A stretch of 64,000 nucleotides of DNA from CAYMYN01 sp964394665. Its GTDB lineage: Bacteria; Planctomycetota; UBA1135; GCA-002686595. The notes under the pieces are model-generated. The model was not told where the DNA came from. It ran no database searches and saw only the letters and a list, made by a program, of their open reading frames with translations. The stretch lies in NCBI GenBank assembly GCA_964394665.1, contig CAYMYN010000004.1, positions 62,001-126,000 of the forward strand, read 5' to 3'. Positions within the stretch are counted from its first letter, which is position 1. Each line of letters begins with the position of its first letter. This document shows, piece by piece, positions 26,133 to 35,822 of the stretch. Both the position numbers and the translations under genes were made by a program.

Positions 26133-27362
26133 TCAACCGCCGACGGGGAGCCGCGGCTCGGCGGATTGGGGACCGGCGCCCCGCACGGCCTCCCGCGGCG
26201 CGGCGGGCTCGGGCAGGCCGGGCTGGCTGGGGACCTCGAGCGACTCGCCGCCGCGGTGCACGCGCTCCACGCGATCGCCGATCGAGCAGGTCACCTCGTA
26301 GGGGATCGTCTCCGCCCAGGCGGCGAACTCCTCGATGCCGATGCGCGCGCCGCCGTCGCGCCCGAGGAACGTCACCGGGTCGCCCACGCGCACGTCGGGC
26401 ACGTGGCCGACGTCCACGGTGGTGTAGTCCATCGAGATGCGGCCCACGATCGGCGCGCGTCGGCCGCGGACGAGCACCTCGCCGCGGTTCGAGAGCCGCC
26501 AGGGGATGCCGTCGTGGTAGCCGACCGGGATCGTCGCCAGGCGCGTCGCGCGCGGCGCCCGCCAGGTCGAGGCGTACCCCACCGGCGTGCCCGGGGCGAG
26601 GTCCTTCAGGAACACGACCTGGCTGCGCAGGCTCATCACCGGTTCGAGCTCCGCGCTGCCGGGCAGGTCGCCGGGCAGCACGCCGTAGGCCGCGATGCCC
26701 GGGCGCACCGTGTCGTAGCGCGGCTGGGCGTCGGTGAAGATCGCGGCCGAGTTCGCGGCGTGGATCCAGCCCCGCACCAGGTTCTTCGCGCGCGCCTGCT
26801 CCAGCACGGCCTCGAAGAGCTCGAGCTGCGCCGCCGTCGAGGGCGAGCGCCATCCGTCGGGCGCGCTGATGTGGGTCATCACGCCGGCCAGCTCGAGGTG
26901 GCTGGCGCGCTCGACGGCCTCGAACAGGTCGAGCGCGCGGGAGGGCAGGACGCCTAGTCGGCCCATGCCGGTGTCGACGTTGAGGTGCACCCGCGCGCGC
27001 AGGCCGAGCTCCTGGGCGAGCTCCTGCAGGCGCTTGGCGCGGTCGAGGGAGTGCAGGCCCACCTCCACGCGGCCCCGCAGCACGGCCACGGCCTCGTCGT
27101 CGACGATCGTGCCCAGGATCAGGATCGGCACGCGCAGACCCGCGCGACGCAGCTCGAGCGCTTCGGCCGAGGTGCCCACGCCCAGGGCGCCGATGCCGCA
27201 GCGCACCGCGTGGTGGGCGATCGGAACCGCGCCGTGTCCGTAGGCGTCGGCCTTGACGACCAGCATCACGCGCACGCCCGCGCCGGCCCGGCGGCGGATC
27301 AGCGCCAGGTTGCGCGTCAGCGCGTCGAGGTCGATCTCCGCCCAGACCCGGTAGCTCTCCAC
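26133..27362 (-). CDS. alr: Alanine racemase
   Basis: A 409-residue PLP enzyme that makes D-Ala for peptidoglycan. Lys37 in VVKADAYGHG carries PLP. HLNVDTGMGRLG and the catalytic Tyr in PVGYASTW follow, and GRISMDYTTVDVG ends the core. The start is GTG 27360-27362 (reads VESYRVWAEIDLDAL), which aligns with family N-termini; the upstream frame is antisense noise. No ribosome site precedes it, but a TAGCCT hexamer ends 7 nt before the GTG, so a leaderless transcript is possible. The last ~35 residues (Pro/Ala-rich) are a weakly conserved tail. It lies 55 nt below tsaB. Confidence 0.94.
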   Translation of the reverse strand: MESYRVWAEIDLDALTRNLALIRRRAGAGVRVMLVVKADAYGHGAVPIAHHAVRCGIGALGVGTSAEALELRRAGLRVPILILGTIVDDEAVAVLRGRVEVGLHSLDRAKRLQELAQELGLRARVHLNVDTGMGRLGVLPSRALDLFEAVERASHLELAGVMTHISAPDGWRSPSTAAQLELFEAVLEQARAKNLVRGWIHAANSAAIFTDAQPRYDTVRPGIAAYGVLPGDLPGSAELEPVMSLRSQVVFLKDLAPGTPVGYASTWRAPRATRLATIPVGYHDGIPWRLSNRGEVLVRGRRAPIVGRISMDYTTVDVGHVPDVRVGDPVTFLGRDGGARIGIEEFAAWAETIPYEVTCSIGDRVERVHRGGESLEVPSQPGLPEPAAPREAVRGAGPQSAEPRLPVGG

Positions 27363-27369
27363 GCGTCGC

Positions 27370-27375
27370 AGGCTA
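27370..27375 (-). promoter_or_regulatory. -10 hexamer TAGCCT placed for leaderless transcription of alr
   Basis: On the minus strand TAGCCT is followed by 7 nt and then the GTG start of alr. The spacing matches that of rnpB and its own 5' end. No Shine-Dalgarno is seen. Confidence 0.4.
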
Positions 27376-27417
27376 GCGCCCGCGAAGGGTTGGTCCAACG
27401 CCGTCGCGCGTGGGCGT

Positions 27418-28101
27418 TCAGCGCTTGCGTTCGCGGGCGGCGAAGGGGCGCAGGTAGAGCGGACGCACGGCGGCGGGGTCCTGGGGGCCCCCCCGCGCGA
27501 GGCGCAGGCGTCCCAGTTCCAGGAGCGCGGCGGCGCCCGGGATCGCGAGCGCGTCGAGCCGGGCGCGGGCCGCGGCGTCGAGTCGGGCCGCGTCGGCGAC
27601 CGTCCCGTCCCCGAAGATCGGGCCCGTGGAGGGCAGGACCAGCCCCTCCGGGCGCACCACGCGCGGGCCATCGAGGGTGAGCACGTCGTCCGGCGTGCGT
27701 TCGTAGAGCGCGAAGTAGAGCTCGCCCTGACGCGCATCGAGCAGCAGCGCGCCCCGTTCCCCCGGCAAGAGCCGCTCGAAGGCCAGGGCTTCCCCGGACG
27801 GGACGCCCAGGAGCGCGGCCCCGGTGCCGCGCGCGAGCCCCAACGCGCTGGCGATCCCCACCCGCAGGCCGGTGTAGCTGCCCGGGCCCGTGCCGACGAC
27901 GAGCGCCTCGAGCGCGCCGGGGCGCAGGGCGAGCTCGCGGAACAACGCGTCCAGGGTCGGCACGAGGTCGCTGGCGTGGGGGCGCTCGCCGCGCAGCTCG
28001 CGCGCGTGGATCAGGCCCTCCGCGGTGCGCACGGCGAGGGAGGGTCGGCGCGTCGAGGTCTCGAAGGCGACGCACGGCGGGCCGCCGCGGGCGGGGCTCA
28101 A
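27418..28101 (-). CDS. tsaB: tRNA N6-threonylcarbamoyladenosine synthesis protein TsaB
   Basis: A 227-residue actin-like ATPase-fold protein that partners TsaD in making t6A at position 37 of ANN-decoding tRNAs. N-terminal CVAFETSTRRPSLAV is the TsaB opening, and VVGTGPGSYTGLRVGIAS is the family signature. DARQGELYFALYE follows. The only suitable start is TTG at 28099-28101, which overlaps the glmM stop as TTGA, so translation is coupled to glmM. Length is normal. No TsaD, TsaC or TsaE gene is nearby. Confidence 0.9.
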   Translation of the reverse strand: MSPARGGPPCVAFETSTRRPSLAVRTAEGLIHARELRGERPHASDLVPTLDALFRELALRPGALEALVVGTGPGSYTGLRVGIASALGLARGTGAALLGVPSGEALAFERLLPGERGALLLDARQGELYFALYERTPDDVLTLDGPRVVRPEGLVLPSTGPIFGDGTVADAARLDAAARARLDALAIPGAAALLELGRLRLARGGPQDPAAVRPLYLRPFAARERKR

Positions 28102-29471
28102 CGCGCCTCCGCGGGACGGCCGAGCTGCGCCTCGATCAGCGCCGCCAGGGAGGCCGCCAGGGCGCGGATGCGCGCGGCGTCCGGGCCCTCGACCATCACC
28201 CGCGCCAGGGGCTCGGTGCCCGAGTAGCGCAACAACACGCGCCCGTCCTCGCCCAGCTCGCGCTCGCAGGCCGCGACGGCTTCGCTCAGGCGCGGGAGCT
28301 CCGCCAGGGGGCGTTTCTCGCCCACGCGCACGTTGACCAACACCTGCGGGAAGGCCTGGAAGGGCGCGGCGAGCTCCGACAGCGGCCGCCCGCTGGCGCG
28401 CAGGACGCGCAGCACCCGCAGCGCGCTGTAGGTCCCGTCGCCCACGAAGTGGTTGTCCGCGCCGAAGACGATGTGCCCGGACTGCTCGCCGCCCAGGGGC
28501 AGGCGCTCCGCGCGCAGGGCCTCGACGACGCGCCGATCGCCGACGCCGACCGTCACGATGCCCACGCCGACCTCGCGCAGGGCGCGGTAGAGGCCGCGGT
28601 TGCTCATCACGGTCGCGACGATCCGCGGGTCGGCCCACGCGCCGCGCGCGGCGGCGTCGCGCGCGATCACGGTCAGGATGCCGTCGCCGTCGACGAGCTC
28701 GCCGCGCTCGTCGACCAGGATGCAGCGGTCGCCGTCGCCGTCGAGGGCGATCCCGAGGTCGGCGCCGCGCTCGCGCACGGCGCGCCGCAGGGCCTCGGGG
28801 TGCGTCGAACCGCAGCCGGCGTTGATGTTGGAGCCGTCGGGCGCCGCGAAGAGCGCCTCGACCTGGGCGCCGAGCGCCTCGAGGCAGCGCGGCGCGACGC
28901 GGCTGGCGCCGCCATGGGCGCAGTCGAGCGCCACGCGCAGGCCGGAGAGGTCGAGCCCGCGGCCCGCGCCCTCCAGCAGGTGGGCGAGGTAGCGCCGCTC
29001 GAGCTCGGGGTCCGGGATCGGGAGCGGGCCGTCGGTCAGCGGCTCGGGGTGCGCGCGCAGCTCGGCCTCGATGCGGTCCTCGAGCTCGTCGGAGAGTTTC
29101 TCGCCGAGGTCGGAGAAGACCTTGATGCCGTTGTCGGCGGCCTCGTTGTGCGAGGCGCTGATCATCACGCCCAGGGCGCAGTCCGACTCGCGCGTCAGGC
29201 CGGCCAGGCCCGGGGTCGTGAGCAGGCCCGCGCTGCGCGCCTCGAAGCCCTCGGCGCCCAGGCCGCGCGCGAGGGCGGCTTCGATTCCGGGGCCCGAGCG
29301 GCGCCCGTCGCTGGCGAGCAGCGCGCGGCGCGCGAGCCCCCGCGAGGCCGCGCCCGCGCCCACGACACGTGCCAATGCGCGTCCGAGGGCCGAGACCGGG
29401 CCCTCGGCGAGCCAACCCTCGCCCGCCCGCCCGCGGATGCCGTCCGTTCCGAAGATGCGCTCGTGGGTCAC
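28098..29471 (-). CDS. glmM: Phosphoglucosamine mutase
   Basis: A 457-residue alpha-D-phosphohexomutase that converts glucosamine-6-P to glucosamine-1-P for UDP-GlcNAc. It begins FGTDGIRGRAG, has the phosphoserine loop VMISASHNEAADNG with Ser107, the metal loop ALDGDGDRC, the sugar-binding GGEQSGHIVF and the phosphate-binding RYSGTEPLARVMVE. The order fits GlmM rather than Pgm. It follows the cyclase gene by 7 nt, the arrangement cdaA-cdaR-glmM known from Firmicutes, where GlmM also restrains the cyclase. The stop is shared with the tsaB start. Confidence 0.96.
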   Translation of the reverse strand: MTHERIFGTDGIRGRAGEGWLAEGPVSALGRALARVVGAGAASRGLARRALLASDGRRSGPGIEAALARGLGAEGFEARSAGLLTTPGLAGLTRESDCALGVMISASHNEAADNGIKVFSDLGEKLSDELEDRIEAELRAHPEPLTDGPLPIPDPELERRYLAHLLEGAGRGLDLSGLRVALDCAHGGASRVAPRCLEALGAQVEALFAAPDGSNINAGCGSTHPEALRRAVRERGADLGIALDGDGDRCILVDERGELVDGDGILTVIARDAAARGAWADPRIVATVMSNRGLYRALREVGVGIVTVGVGDRRVVEALRAERLPLGGEQSGHIVFGADNHFVGDGTYSALRVLRVLRASGRPLSELAAPFQAFPQVLVNVRVGEKRPLAELPRLSEAVAACERELGEDGRVLLRYSGTEPLARVMVEGPDAARIRALAASLAALIEAQLGRPAEAR

Positions 29472-29478
29472 GGGTTCC

Positions 29479-31506
29479 TCACCGGTCGGGGTCGCCGGGG
29501 GCGGGCGCGGGCGTCTCGCCCGGCGGGGGTTGGACGCGGTCCAGACGGATCTCGCGGTAGGTCTCGTCCGCCAGCTCGATGCGCAGGTCGGCCTCGGGCC
29601 CGAGCTCGCGGGCCAGGTCGCGCGCCAGGCGCGCCCTCCAGTCCCGCGGCAGGAAGTACTGCAGCGGCGCGCTCGAGAGCTCGGCCGCCGGGTCGAGGTG
29701 CGACACGTCGACGAACAGCACCAACTCGTCCTGCACGAACTGGCGGATCGTGCGCGAGAGCTGGTTGTAGAGCGGCGAGCCCGGCTGCGCGTCGGCCGGG
29801 AACACGCCCGCCGTGCGGATGCGGAAGGGGACCTTCTGGTGGGTGACCGGCAGGGTCCAGCGGTGGGCGTCGCTGCGCGTGACGTCGAGGTCGACGATCG
29901 GCACCTCGAGCTCGATCTGCTCGAGCTCGCGCTCCACCGGCGCGATGCGCAGGTCGACCGTCACGCGCCCCCCGTCGGGCAGGTAGAGCCCGCGCTTGCG
30001 CAGGGTCTCGTCGAGGTTCAGCGCGACGGTCAGCAGCGGGCCGCGTTCGCCGGCCGGGATGCGCAGCGGCGCCAGGCGGAAGGGCAGCTCCTCGCCGTCG
30101 AGGGCGGCGATGGCGGTCTCGGGGCCCACGACCTCGACCGTCGCCGGGCGGAAGTCGACCTCGTCCAGGCGCGCCTGGTAGTGGCCGTCGAGGGCGCTCG
30201 AGTCGACCGGGAGGTGCTCGGGGCGCAGCACGATCTCGCGGCGGGTGTGGCGCTGCAGCTCGAGGCGCGGCGCGGGGTCCTCGCCCCAGCGGAAGCTGAC
30301 CGTCGGACCGATGCGCGCGTCGCCGGCGCGCCAGCGCACCTCGGCGAGGGACAACTCGACGACCCCGCTGCGGGCGCGCTCCGCCGGCAGATCGAGCACG
30401 CCGCTGAGCTGGTACTGGATGCGCTCGATCTCGCGCCGCGGGCCGGAGAGCTCGACCCACACCCGATCCCCGCTGCGCGGTTGGACCAGGTGCAGGGTCT
30501 CGTCCGGCAGCCGGATGGCGAGCAGCCCGCGTTCGCCCTGGGTGCGCCGGGCCTCCTCGCCGCCCATGACCTGCAGGCTGACCCGTTGGGTCGTGGCGAT
30601 CTCGGTGCTGGCGAGGAAGATCGACAGCGCCGCCAGCGCGATGGCCGCGCCCTTGCGCGGCAGGTCCTCGAGCAGGAGCGTACGCGCGGCGCCCAGGGCG
30701 CGCCCCAGGGGCGAGGCGCGTTCCTCCTCGGCGGCCCCCGCCTCCTGGCCGTTGCGGCCCCCCAGGCGCCGGCGCAGGGCGGCCTCCAGGCGTTCGGGGC
30801 GCACGTCGCGCTCGATCGAGCCGCGCTGGCAGATCGAGATCGCGCCCGTCTCCTCGGAGACGACCAGCGCCACCGCGTCGGTCTCCTCGCTGACCCCCAG
30901 GGCGGCCCGGTGCCGGGTGCCGATCGAGCCCGAGAGGTCGACCCGCTCGGTCAGCGGGAACAGGCAGGCCGCGGCGGCCAGGCGATCGCCGACGATAACC
31001 GCGGCGCCGTCGTGCAGCGCGCCGCCGGGGTGGAAGAGGCTCTCGATCAGGAGCCGGTTCACCTGGCTGTCGAGCTTGACGGCGTGCTGGGTGTAGGCGT
31101 CGAGGCCCATGTCGCGCTGGAAGGCGATCAGGGCCCCGTGCCGGCGGGCCGCCATGGCCGTGGCGGCCTGGGCCACTTCGCTCAGGGCCTCGTTGCGGCG
31201 CGTGCGCAGGAAACGGCCGAAGCGGTTCTGCTCGCCGAGCTGGGCCATCGCGCGGCGCAGCTCGGGCTGGAACACGATCGCCAGCACGATCGCCAGGTAG
31301 GGGGTGATCTTCTGGAAGATGTGGCTGAGCTCGTCGAGCTGCGCCACCTCGGCCAGGCCCCACAGGCCGAACACGCCGAAGAGCAGGGTCAGCGTCAGCC
31401 CGCGCAGGAGGCCTCCCCCCCGCGTGGTGCGCAGGAAACGCAGGAACACGTAGATCCCCAGGGCGAGGATCGCGACCTGCACCGACCAGGAGACGATGGG
31501 GCTCAC
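29479..31506 (-). CDS. Fused CdaA-type diadenylate cyclase and CdaR (YbbR)-like protein
   Basis: A 675-residue membrane protein predicted to make c-di-AMP from two ATP. Residues ~1-80 hold three membrane helices as in CdaA (WSVQVAILALGIYVFL, LLRGLTLTLLFGVFGLWGL, ITPYLAIVLAIVFQPELRRA). The DAC domain follows with LHDGAAVI (Asp166-Gly-Ala) and GTRHRAALG (Arg198-His-Arg). At about 280 a further helix (AAIALAALSIFLASTEI) leads to several YbbR-like beta repeats, matching the separate regulator CdaR of Bacillus. Start is GTG 31506, overlapping the folP stop as GTGA. The C-terminal part would lie outside the membrane. Confidence 0.88.
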   Translation of the reverse strand: MSPIVSWSVQVAILALGIYVFLRFLRTTRGGGLLRGLTLTLLFGVFGLWGLAEVAQLDELSHIFQKITPYLAIVLAIVFQPELRRAMAQLGEQNRFGRFLRTRRNEALSEVAQAATAMAARRHGALIAFQRDMGLDAYTQHAVKLDSQVNRLLIESLFHPGGALHDGAAVIVGDRLAAAACLFPLTERVDLSGSIGTRHRAALGVSEETDAVALVVSEETGAISICQRGSIERDVRPERLEAALRRRLGGRNGQEAGAAEEERASPLGRALGAARTLLLEDLPRKGAAIALAALSIFLASTEIATTQRVSLQVMGGEEARRTQGERGLLAIRLPDETLHLVQPRSGDRVWVELSGPRREIERIQYQLSGVLDLPAERARSGVVELSLAEVRWRAGDARIGPTVSFRWGEDPAPRLELQRHTRREIVLRPEHLPVDSSALDGHYQARLDEVDFRPATVEVVGPETAIAALDGEELPFRLAPLRIPAGERGPLLTVALNLDETLRKRGLYLPDGGRVTVDLRIAPVERELEQIELEVPIVDLDVTRSDAHRWTLPVTHQKVPFRIRTAGVFPADAQPGSPLYNQLSRTIRQFVQDELVLFVDVSHLDPAAELSSAPLQYFLPRDWRARLARDLARELGPEADLRIELADETYREIRLDRVQPPPGETPAPAPGDPDR

Positions 31507-32501
31507 GGCGCTTCCCCCGGGGCGCGGTGGGGGAGCGGTTCCCGCGCCAGGAGCTCTGCGAGTCGGATCGCTTGGAGCATCACGCGCACGTCGTGGACGC
31601 GCAACACGCTCGCCCCGGCGAGCACGCACGCGGTCAGGGCGGCGGCGGTTCCTCCGATCCGATCTGCGGGCCGATCCGGCGCCACGGGCCGTCCCGGCTC
31701 CGGATCCCCCTGGCGCTCGGCCTGGGCGATGAAGGTCTTGCGCGAGACCCCCAGGAGCAGGGGCGAACCGAGGGAGCGCAACTCCACGAGCCGCCGCAGC
31801 AGCTCGAGGTTGTGCTCGAGGCGCTTCCCGAAGCCGATGCCCGGGTCGAGCAGGATCTTAGGGGCCTCGACCCCGGCCTGCAAACAGGCGACCCGGCGCT
31901 CGCGCAGGAAATCCGCCACCTCGCGCAGCGGGTCGTCGTAGCGCGGATCGGCCTGCATGTCGGCCGGCGTGCCCCGCCGGTGCATGAGCACCACGTGCGC
32001 CCCGGACTCGCGGGCGACCTCGAACAGCAGCGGATCGTCGCGCCCCGCGCTGGTGTCGTTGATCCAGCTCGCGCCGGCGGCGCAGGCCCGGCGGGCCACC
32101 TCGGCCTTCGTCGTGTCGATCGAGAGCGGGACCGAGGTGGCGCGCGCGAGCCCCTCGACCACCGGCAAGACGCGCTCGAGCTCGACCTCGAGGGGCACGG
32201 GCAGGCTGCCCGGGCGGGTCGACTCCCCGCCGATGTCGAGCACCTCGGCTCCCGCCGCGACCAGGGCCAGGCCATGCTCGACCGCCCGACCCGCATCGAG
32301 GTGCAACCCGCCGTCGGAGAAGCTGTCGGGGGTCACGTTCACGATCCCCATCACCCGCGGGCGCTCGGGGGGCGCCGCGGCCCGGCGCCAGGCGGCGAGC
32401 AGCAGGGCCGCGTCGGAGTGCCGGGCCGCGAGTTCGGACAGCACCTCCAGCGGCAGCTCGACGCGCGCTTCGCCCGCGGCGTCGGGGCCCTCGCGGCGCA
32501 C
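31503..32501 (-). CDS. folP: Dihydropteroate synthase
   Basis: The folate enzyme that joins pterin diphosphate and p-aminobenzoate. The core starts at MGIVNVTPDSFSDGG and continues VLDIGGESTRPGS, SIDTTKAEVA, WINDTSAGRDD, LMHRRGT, LLDPGIGFGKRLEHN and LLGVSRKTFI, all intact. The chosen start, GTG 32499-32501, is the only GTG, TTG or ATG in frame between the ftsH stop and the core; it gives 332 residues with a ~65-residue N-terminal extension. The frame stays open up to 32852 inside ftsH, and 32502-32703 also reads like protein, so a longer N-terminus from a rare start is not excluded. The neighbours ftsH and glmM match the E. coli order ftsH-folP-glmM. Confidence 0.85.
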   Translation of the reverse strand: MRREGPDAAGEARVELPLEVLSELAARHSDAALLLAAWRRAAAPPERPRVMGIVNVTPDSFSDGGLHLDAGRAVEHGLALVAAGAEVLDIGGESTRPGSLPVPLEVELERVLPVVEGLARATSVPLSIDTTKAEVARRACAAGASWINDTSAGRDDPLLFEVARESGAHVVLMHRRGTPADMQADPRYDDPLREVADFLRERRVACLQAGVEAPKILLDPGIGFGKRLEHNLELLRRLVELRSLGSPLLLGVSRKTFIAQAERQGDPEPGRPVAPDRPADRIGGTAAALTACVLAGASVLRVHDVRVMLQAIRLAELLAREPLPHRAPGEAP

Positions 32502-32703
32502 GTCGGGGCGATCCGCGAGGGCGCTGGACAGCCCCGGGGAGAGCGCGGCCGCGCGGAAGGCGACCCGCGCCCAGCCCCCGGTCGCGCTGCGCAGGCCCGG
32601 ACCACGCGGCGCCGCGCGGGGCGCGAGGATCAGCTCCCGCGCCGCGTCCGAGGGGATCCGCTGCGAACTCGTCGGGGGGCGCAGGAAAGGACCTCCGCTC
32701 GCC

Positions 32704-35046
32704 TCAGGCGGGGGAGAGTCCGGGCTCGCCGCCCAACTCGCCCGGGAGCGCCGTGCCGCGCGTGCCCTTCTCCTGACGTTTGCTCGGACCCTCGACGCGC
32801 GGGCGCGGACTCTCCGGCAACGGCTCGGGTCGCAGGTCCTCGATCGAGGCACCGCGCAGGATGCGGCCGATCTCCTCGCCGGTGATGGTCTCGTACTTGA
32901 GCAGGGCGCTGGTGAGGATCTCGACCTGCTCGCGGCTGCCCTCGACCAGGCGCTGGGCGCGCTCGTAGGCGTCGGAGAGCAGTTGCTTCACCTCTTCGTC
33001 GATCTCGCGCGCGGTGACCTCCGAATGCCACTTGCCCGAGAGCAACTCGGTGCCGAGGAAGTCGCTGCCCTGGCGCTCGGCGTAGTTCACCGGGCCGATG
33101 CGGTCGCTCATGCCGAGCTCGGTGACCATCGCGCGCGCGAGCTCGGTCGCGCGGCGGATGTCGTCCGAGGCGCCGGCCGAGATGTCGCCGCAGAAGAGCG
33201 CCTCGGAGACCCGACCGCCGAAGAGCACGGCGAGCTGGCCGACCAGACGCTTGCGCTGCATGTGGTAGCTCTCCTTCTCGGGGAGCACCATGGTCGAGCC
33301 CAGGGCCCGGCCGCGGGGCACGATCGTGACCTTGTGCGGCGGGTCGGTCTCGGGGATCTGGATCGCCACCACGGCGTGACCGGCCTCGTGGTAGGCCGTG
33401 ATCCTGCGATCCTCCTCCTCGAACTTGCGCGACTTCTTCTGGCGGCCGTAGCGCACCTTGTCACGCGCCTCCTCGAGGTGCTCCATGCGGATCACCTCGC
33501 TCTTCTGCAGGGCGGCCATGATGGCGGCCTCGTTGACCGTCGCCGCGAGGTCCGCGCCGGAGTAACCGGGCGTCGAGCGGGCCAGGGTCTGCACGTCGAC
33601 GCTGTCGTCGTGCTTCACCTTCTTGAGGTGCACGGAGAGGATCTCGGCCCGGCCCTGCACGTCCGGCAGGTCGATCGTGACCTCGCGGTCGAAGCGGCCG
33701 GGGCGCAGCAGCGCGGGGTCGAGCACGTCGGGGCGGTTCGTGGCCGCCAGCACGATGATGCCCTCGTCCGTGCCGAAGCCGTCCATCTCGACCAGGATGG
33801 CGTTCAAGGTCTGCTCGCGCTCGTCGTGGCCGCCGCCCATGCCGCTCCCGCGCCGTCGACCGACCGCGTCGATCTCGTCGAGGAAGATGATGCAGGGGCT
33901 GTTCTCGCGTGCCTGCTTGAAGAGGTCGCGCACGCGGCTGGCGCCGACGCCCACGAACATCTCGACGAAGTCCGAGCCCGAGATCGAGTAGAAGGGCACC
34001 TCGGCCTCGCCGGCGATGGCCTTGGCGAGCAGGGTCTTGCCGCAGCCGGGCGGGCCCACGAGCAGGATGCCGCGCGGGATGCGCCCGCCGATGCGCGTGA
34101 AGCGCCCAGGGTTCTTCAGGAACTCGACCACCTCGCGCACCTCGTCCTTGGCCTCGTCGGCGCCGGCGACGTCGGAGAAGGTCGTGTTGGTGTGGCTCTC
34201 CTTGTTGTAGAGCTGGGCGCGCGAACGGCCGAAGCTCATCACGCCGCCGGCCGCGCCCTGGTTGCGCATCTGGCGCATGAAGAACAGGAACACGAACAGG
34301 ATCAGCAGCCAGGGGCCGAAGACGAGCAGCACGCTCGAGAGCATGTTGCTGGTGTCTTCCCAATTGCTGCCCTTGTTCTCGCTGACGTCCAGGGCGCGGA
34401 ACTCGGTGCGGGCGCCGGCCTCGGAGAGGGCGCCCAGGAGGCGCGGCAGGTCGCCGAGCTCGCGCTGGTCGACGCGCAGCCAGAGCGTGCCCGAACGCTC
34501 GAGCAGCGGGAAGCCGCCCAACGCGCCGCCGCTGGCGGCGGCGAAGCCCTGTTCGGAGAGCGCCGCGACCCGCACCAGGAGGTGGTCCTCGCGTTCGGTG
34601 CTGGTGATCTTGGGCGCCTCGGGGGTCTCGCCCGGGGTGACCTTCTCGCGGTAGGTCGTGACCACGCGCGCGAGCTGCGGCTCGTAGGCCCCGCTCGAGA
34701 CGCCGCGCAGCAGGGCCTCGGCCTGGATCGGCTGGTAGGTGCGGACGGCCTTGAGCTCCTGCAGGTCCGCCTCGCGCTCCCGCAGGCCCGCGAAGCGCAC
34801 GCTGAAGCGCTCGCCGCTCTTGAGCTGCCCCTCGACGAGGTTCTGGCCGCGGAACCCCTGGCTGTCGACGTTCCCCAGGTAGAGCTCGGCCAGGTACTGG
34901 TCCTGGGTCAGCTCCCGGGGCCGCCGCATCTCCCGGCTGCTGACGTAGGCGAGGATCGCCACGAGGACCGTCAGGAAGAGCAGGAAGGAGCCGAAGGAGC
35001 GGTTCTTCTTCTGCTTGTCGGGGGAGGTGAGCTTGGGATCGGACAT
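32704..35046 (-). CDS. ftsH: ATP-dependent zinc metalloprotease FtsH
   Basis: A 780-residue membrane AAA+ protease that extracts and degrades membrane and soluble proteins. Two membrane helices ([15 protein letters not shown] near 20 and [21 protein letters not shown] near 245) flank a periplasmic domain that is larger than in E. coli. The AAA domain has Walker A GPPGCGKT (Lys337), Walker [12 protein letters not shown], the pore loop FVEMFVGVG and the SRH region [19 protein letters not shown]. The protease site is HEAGH (His553, Glu554, His557). ATG 35046 begins [19 protein letters not shown] before the first helix. A 209-nt gap separates it from the lptE-like gene. Confidence 0.96.
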   Translation of the reverse strand: MSDPKLTSPDKQKKNRSFGSFLLFLTVLVAILAYVSSREMRRPRELTQDQYLAELYLGNVDSQGFRGQNLVEGQLKSGERFSVRFAGLREREADLQELKAVRTYQPIQAEALLRGVSSGAYEPQLARVVTTYREKVTPGETPEAPKITSTEREDHLLVRVAALSEQGFAAASGGALGGFPLLERSGTLWLRVDQRELGDLPRLLGALSEAGARTEFRALDVSENKGSNWEDTSNMLSSVLLVFGPWLLILFVFLFFMRQMRNQGAAGGVMSFGRSRAQLYNKESHTNTTFSDVAGADEAKDEVREVVEFLKNPGRFTRIGGRIPRGILLVGPPGCGKTLLAKAIAGEAEVPFYSISGSDFVEMFVGVGASRVRDLFKQARENSPCIIFLDEIDAVGRRRGSGMGGGHDEREQTLNAILVEMDGFGTDEGIIVLAATNRPDVLDPALLRPGRFDREVTIDLPDVQGRAEILSVHLKKVKHDDSVDVQTLARSTPGYSGADLAATVNEAAIMAALQKSEVIRMEHLEEARDKVRYGRQKKSRKFEEEDRRITAYHEAGHAVVAIQIPETDPPHKVTIVPRGRALGSTMVLPEKESYHMQRKRLVGQLAVLFGGRVSEALFCGDISAGASDDIRRATELARAMVTELGMSDRIGPVNYAERQGSDFLGTELLSGKWHSEVTAREIDEEVKQLLSDAYERAQRLVEGSREQVEILTSALLKYETITGEEIGRILRGASIEDLRPEPLPESPRPRVEGPSKRQEKGTRGTALPGELGGEPGLSPA

Positions 35047-35255
35047 CGGGTTCCTATCGGTCGCCGGTCCACTCCGTCGCGAGCGAGGCACCGGCGGGGG
35101 TCATTAGAGCAAGTGGCGCAGGGGCCCGCCCGGCGGTGCCGGGTGAAACGTCCGCGGGGCGCGGCTTCCTAACCCAGCACGTGAGGAGGCACCAGCCGCA
35201 CCCTGCGCTGGGGATACGCGCGGCGCGTGGCCGCGGCGCACGGCGCGCGGACGGG

Positions 35256-35822
35256 TCAGAACGCGCCCGGCGTCGGCGGGCCCAGGGGACCGGCTCGGGG
35301 GCCGTCGGGTCCGCTGCCCGCGGACCAGGCCTGGAACAAGTCGAGCACCACGCGATCGGCGAGGTGGCGCAGGGTGCGGGCGCGCGCGTTCTCCTCGCCG
35401 CCCGGCTCGGGGATCAGGTACCCCACCGCGGTCGTGGCGCGGGCCGCCGCGGTCAGGCGCTCGCCGCTGCGGGCGTCGACGAGCCAGGCCTCGACCTGGA
35501 TCTGCACGCCGCTCTCGAGCAGGCGGTTGTCGGGGTCGCGGATGCCGCCCCGGCGGCGGTAGTCGACGAGCCGGCCGGTGACCCAGACGTCGGCCTCGCG
35601 CGGATCGGCGAGGGGCGCGCGCACCAGGTCGCGCACGGCGGCCGAGAGCTCGACGGCGAACTCGCGCTCGAGGTCGCGCTCGGGCGTGTCGTTGTGGAAG
35701 TAGACCACGCCGATCGAGTCGATCCCCGGCGGGGGCACGAGCGAGCGCGAGTAGCCGCAGCCCGGCCCGATCCAGGCCGCCAGCAGGCCCAGGGCGCACA
35801 GCGCGACCCGCCGAGCGCTCAC
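35256..35822 (-). CDS. LptE-like lipoprotein (LPS assembly)
   Basis: A 188-residue lipoprotein with signal ALCALGLLAAWIGPGCGYS, giving a Cys-Gly-Tyr mature start like that of LptE/RlpB proteins, which plug LptD in the outer membrane. SIGVVYFHNDTPERDLEREF and the following strand-helix pattern match the LptE-like fold (VWVTGRLVDYRRRGG, IQVEAWLVDARSGE). Start is GTG 35822, overlapping the stop of the BamD-like gene as GTGA. No lptD is in the window. The LptE label rests on fold-level likeness, since the family is divergent. Confidence 0.75.
   Translation of the reverse strand: MSARRVALCALGLLAAWIGPGCGYSRSLVPPPGIDSIGVVYFHNDTPERDLEREFAVELSAAVRDLVRAPLADPREADVWVTGRLVDYRRRGGIRDPDNRLLESGVQIQVEAWLVDARSGERLTAAARATTAVGYLIPEPGGEENARARTLRHLADRVVLDLFQAWSAGSGPDGPRAGPLGPPTPGAF

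Noticed and set aside
22065..26957. 1630-residue open frame on the plus strand
   Set aside because: It is antisense to manC, the AsmA-like gene and alr and has no recognisable domain.
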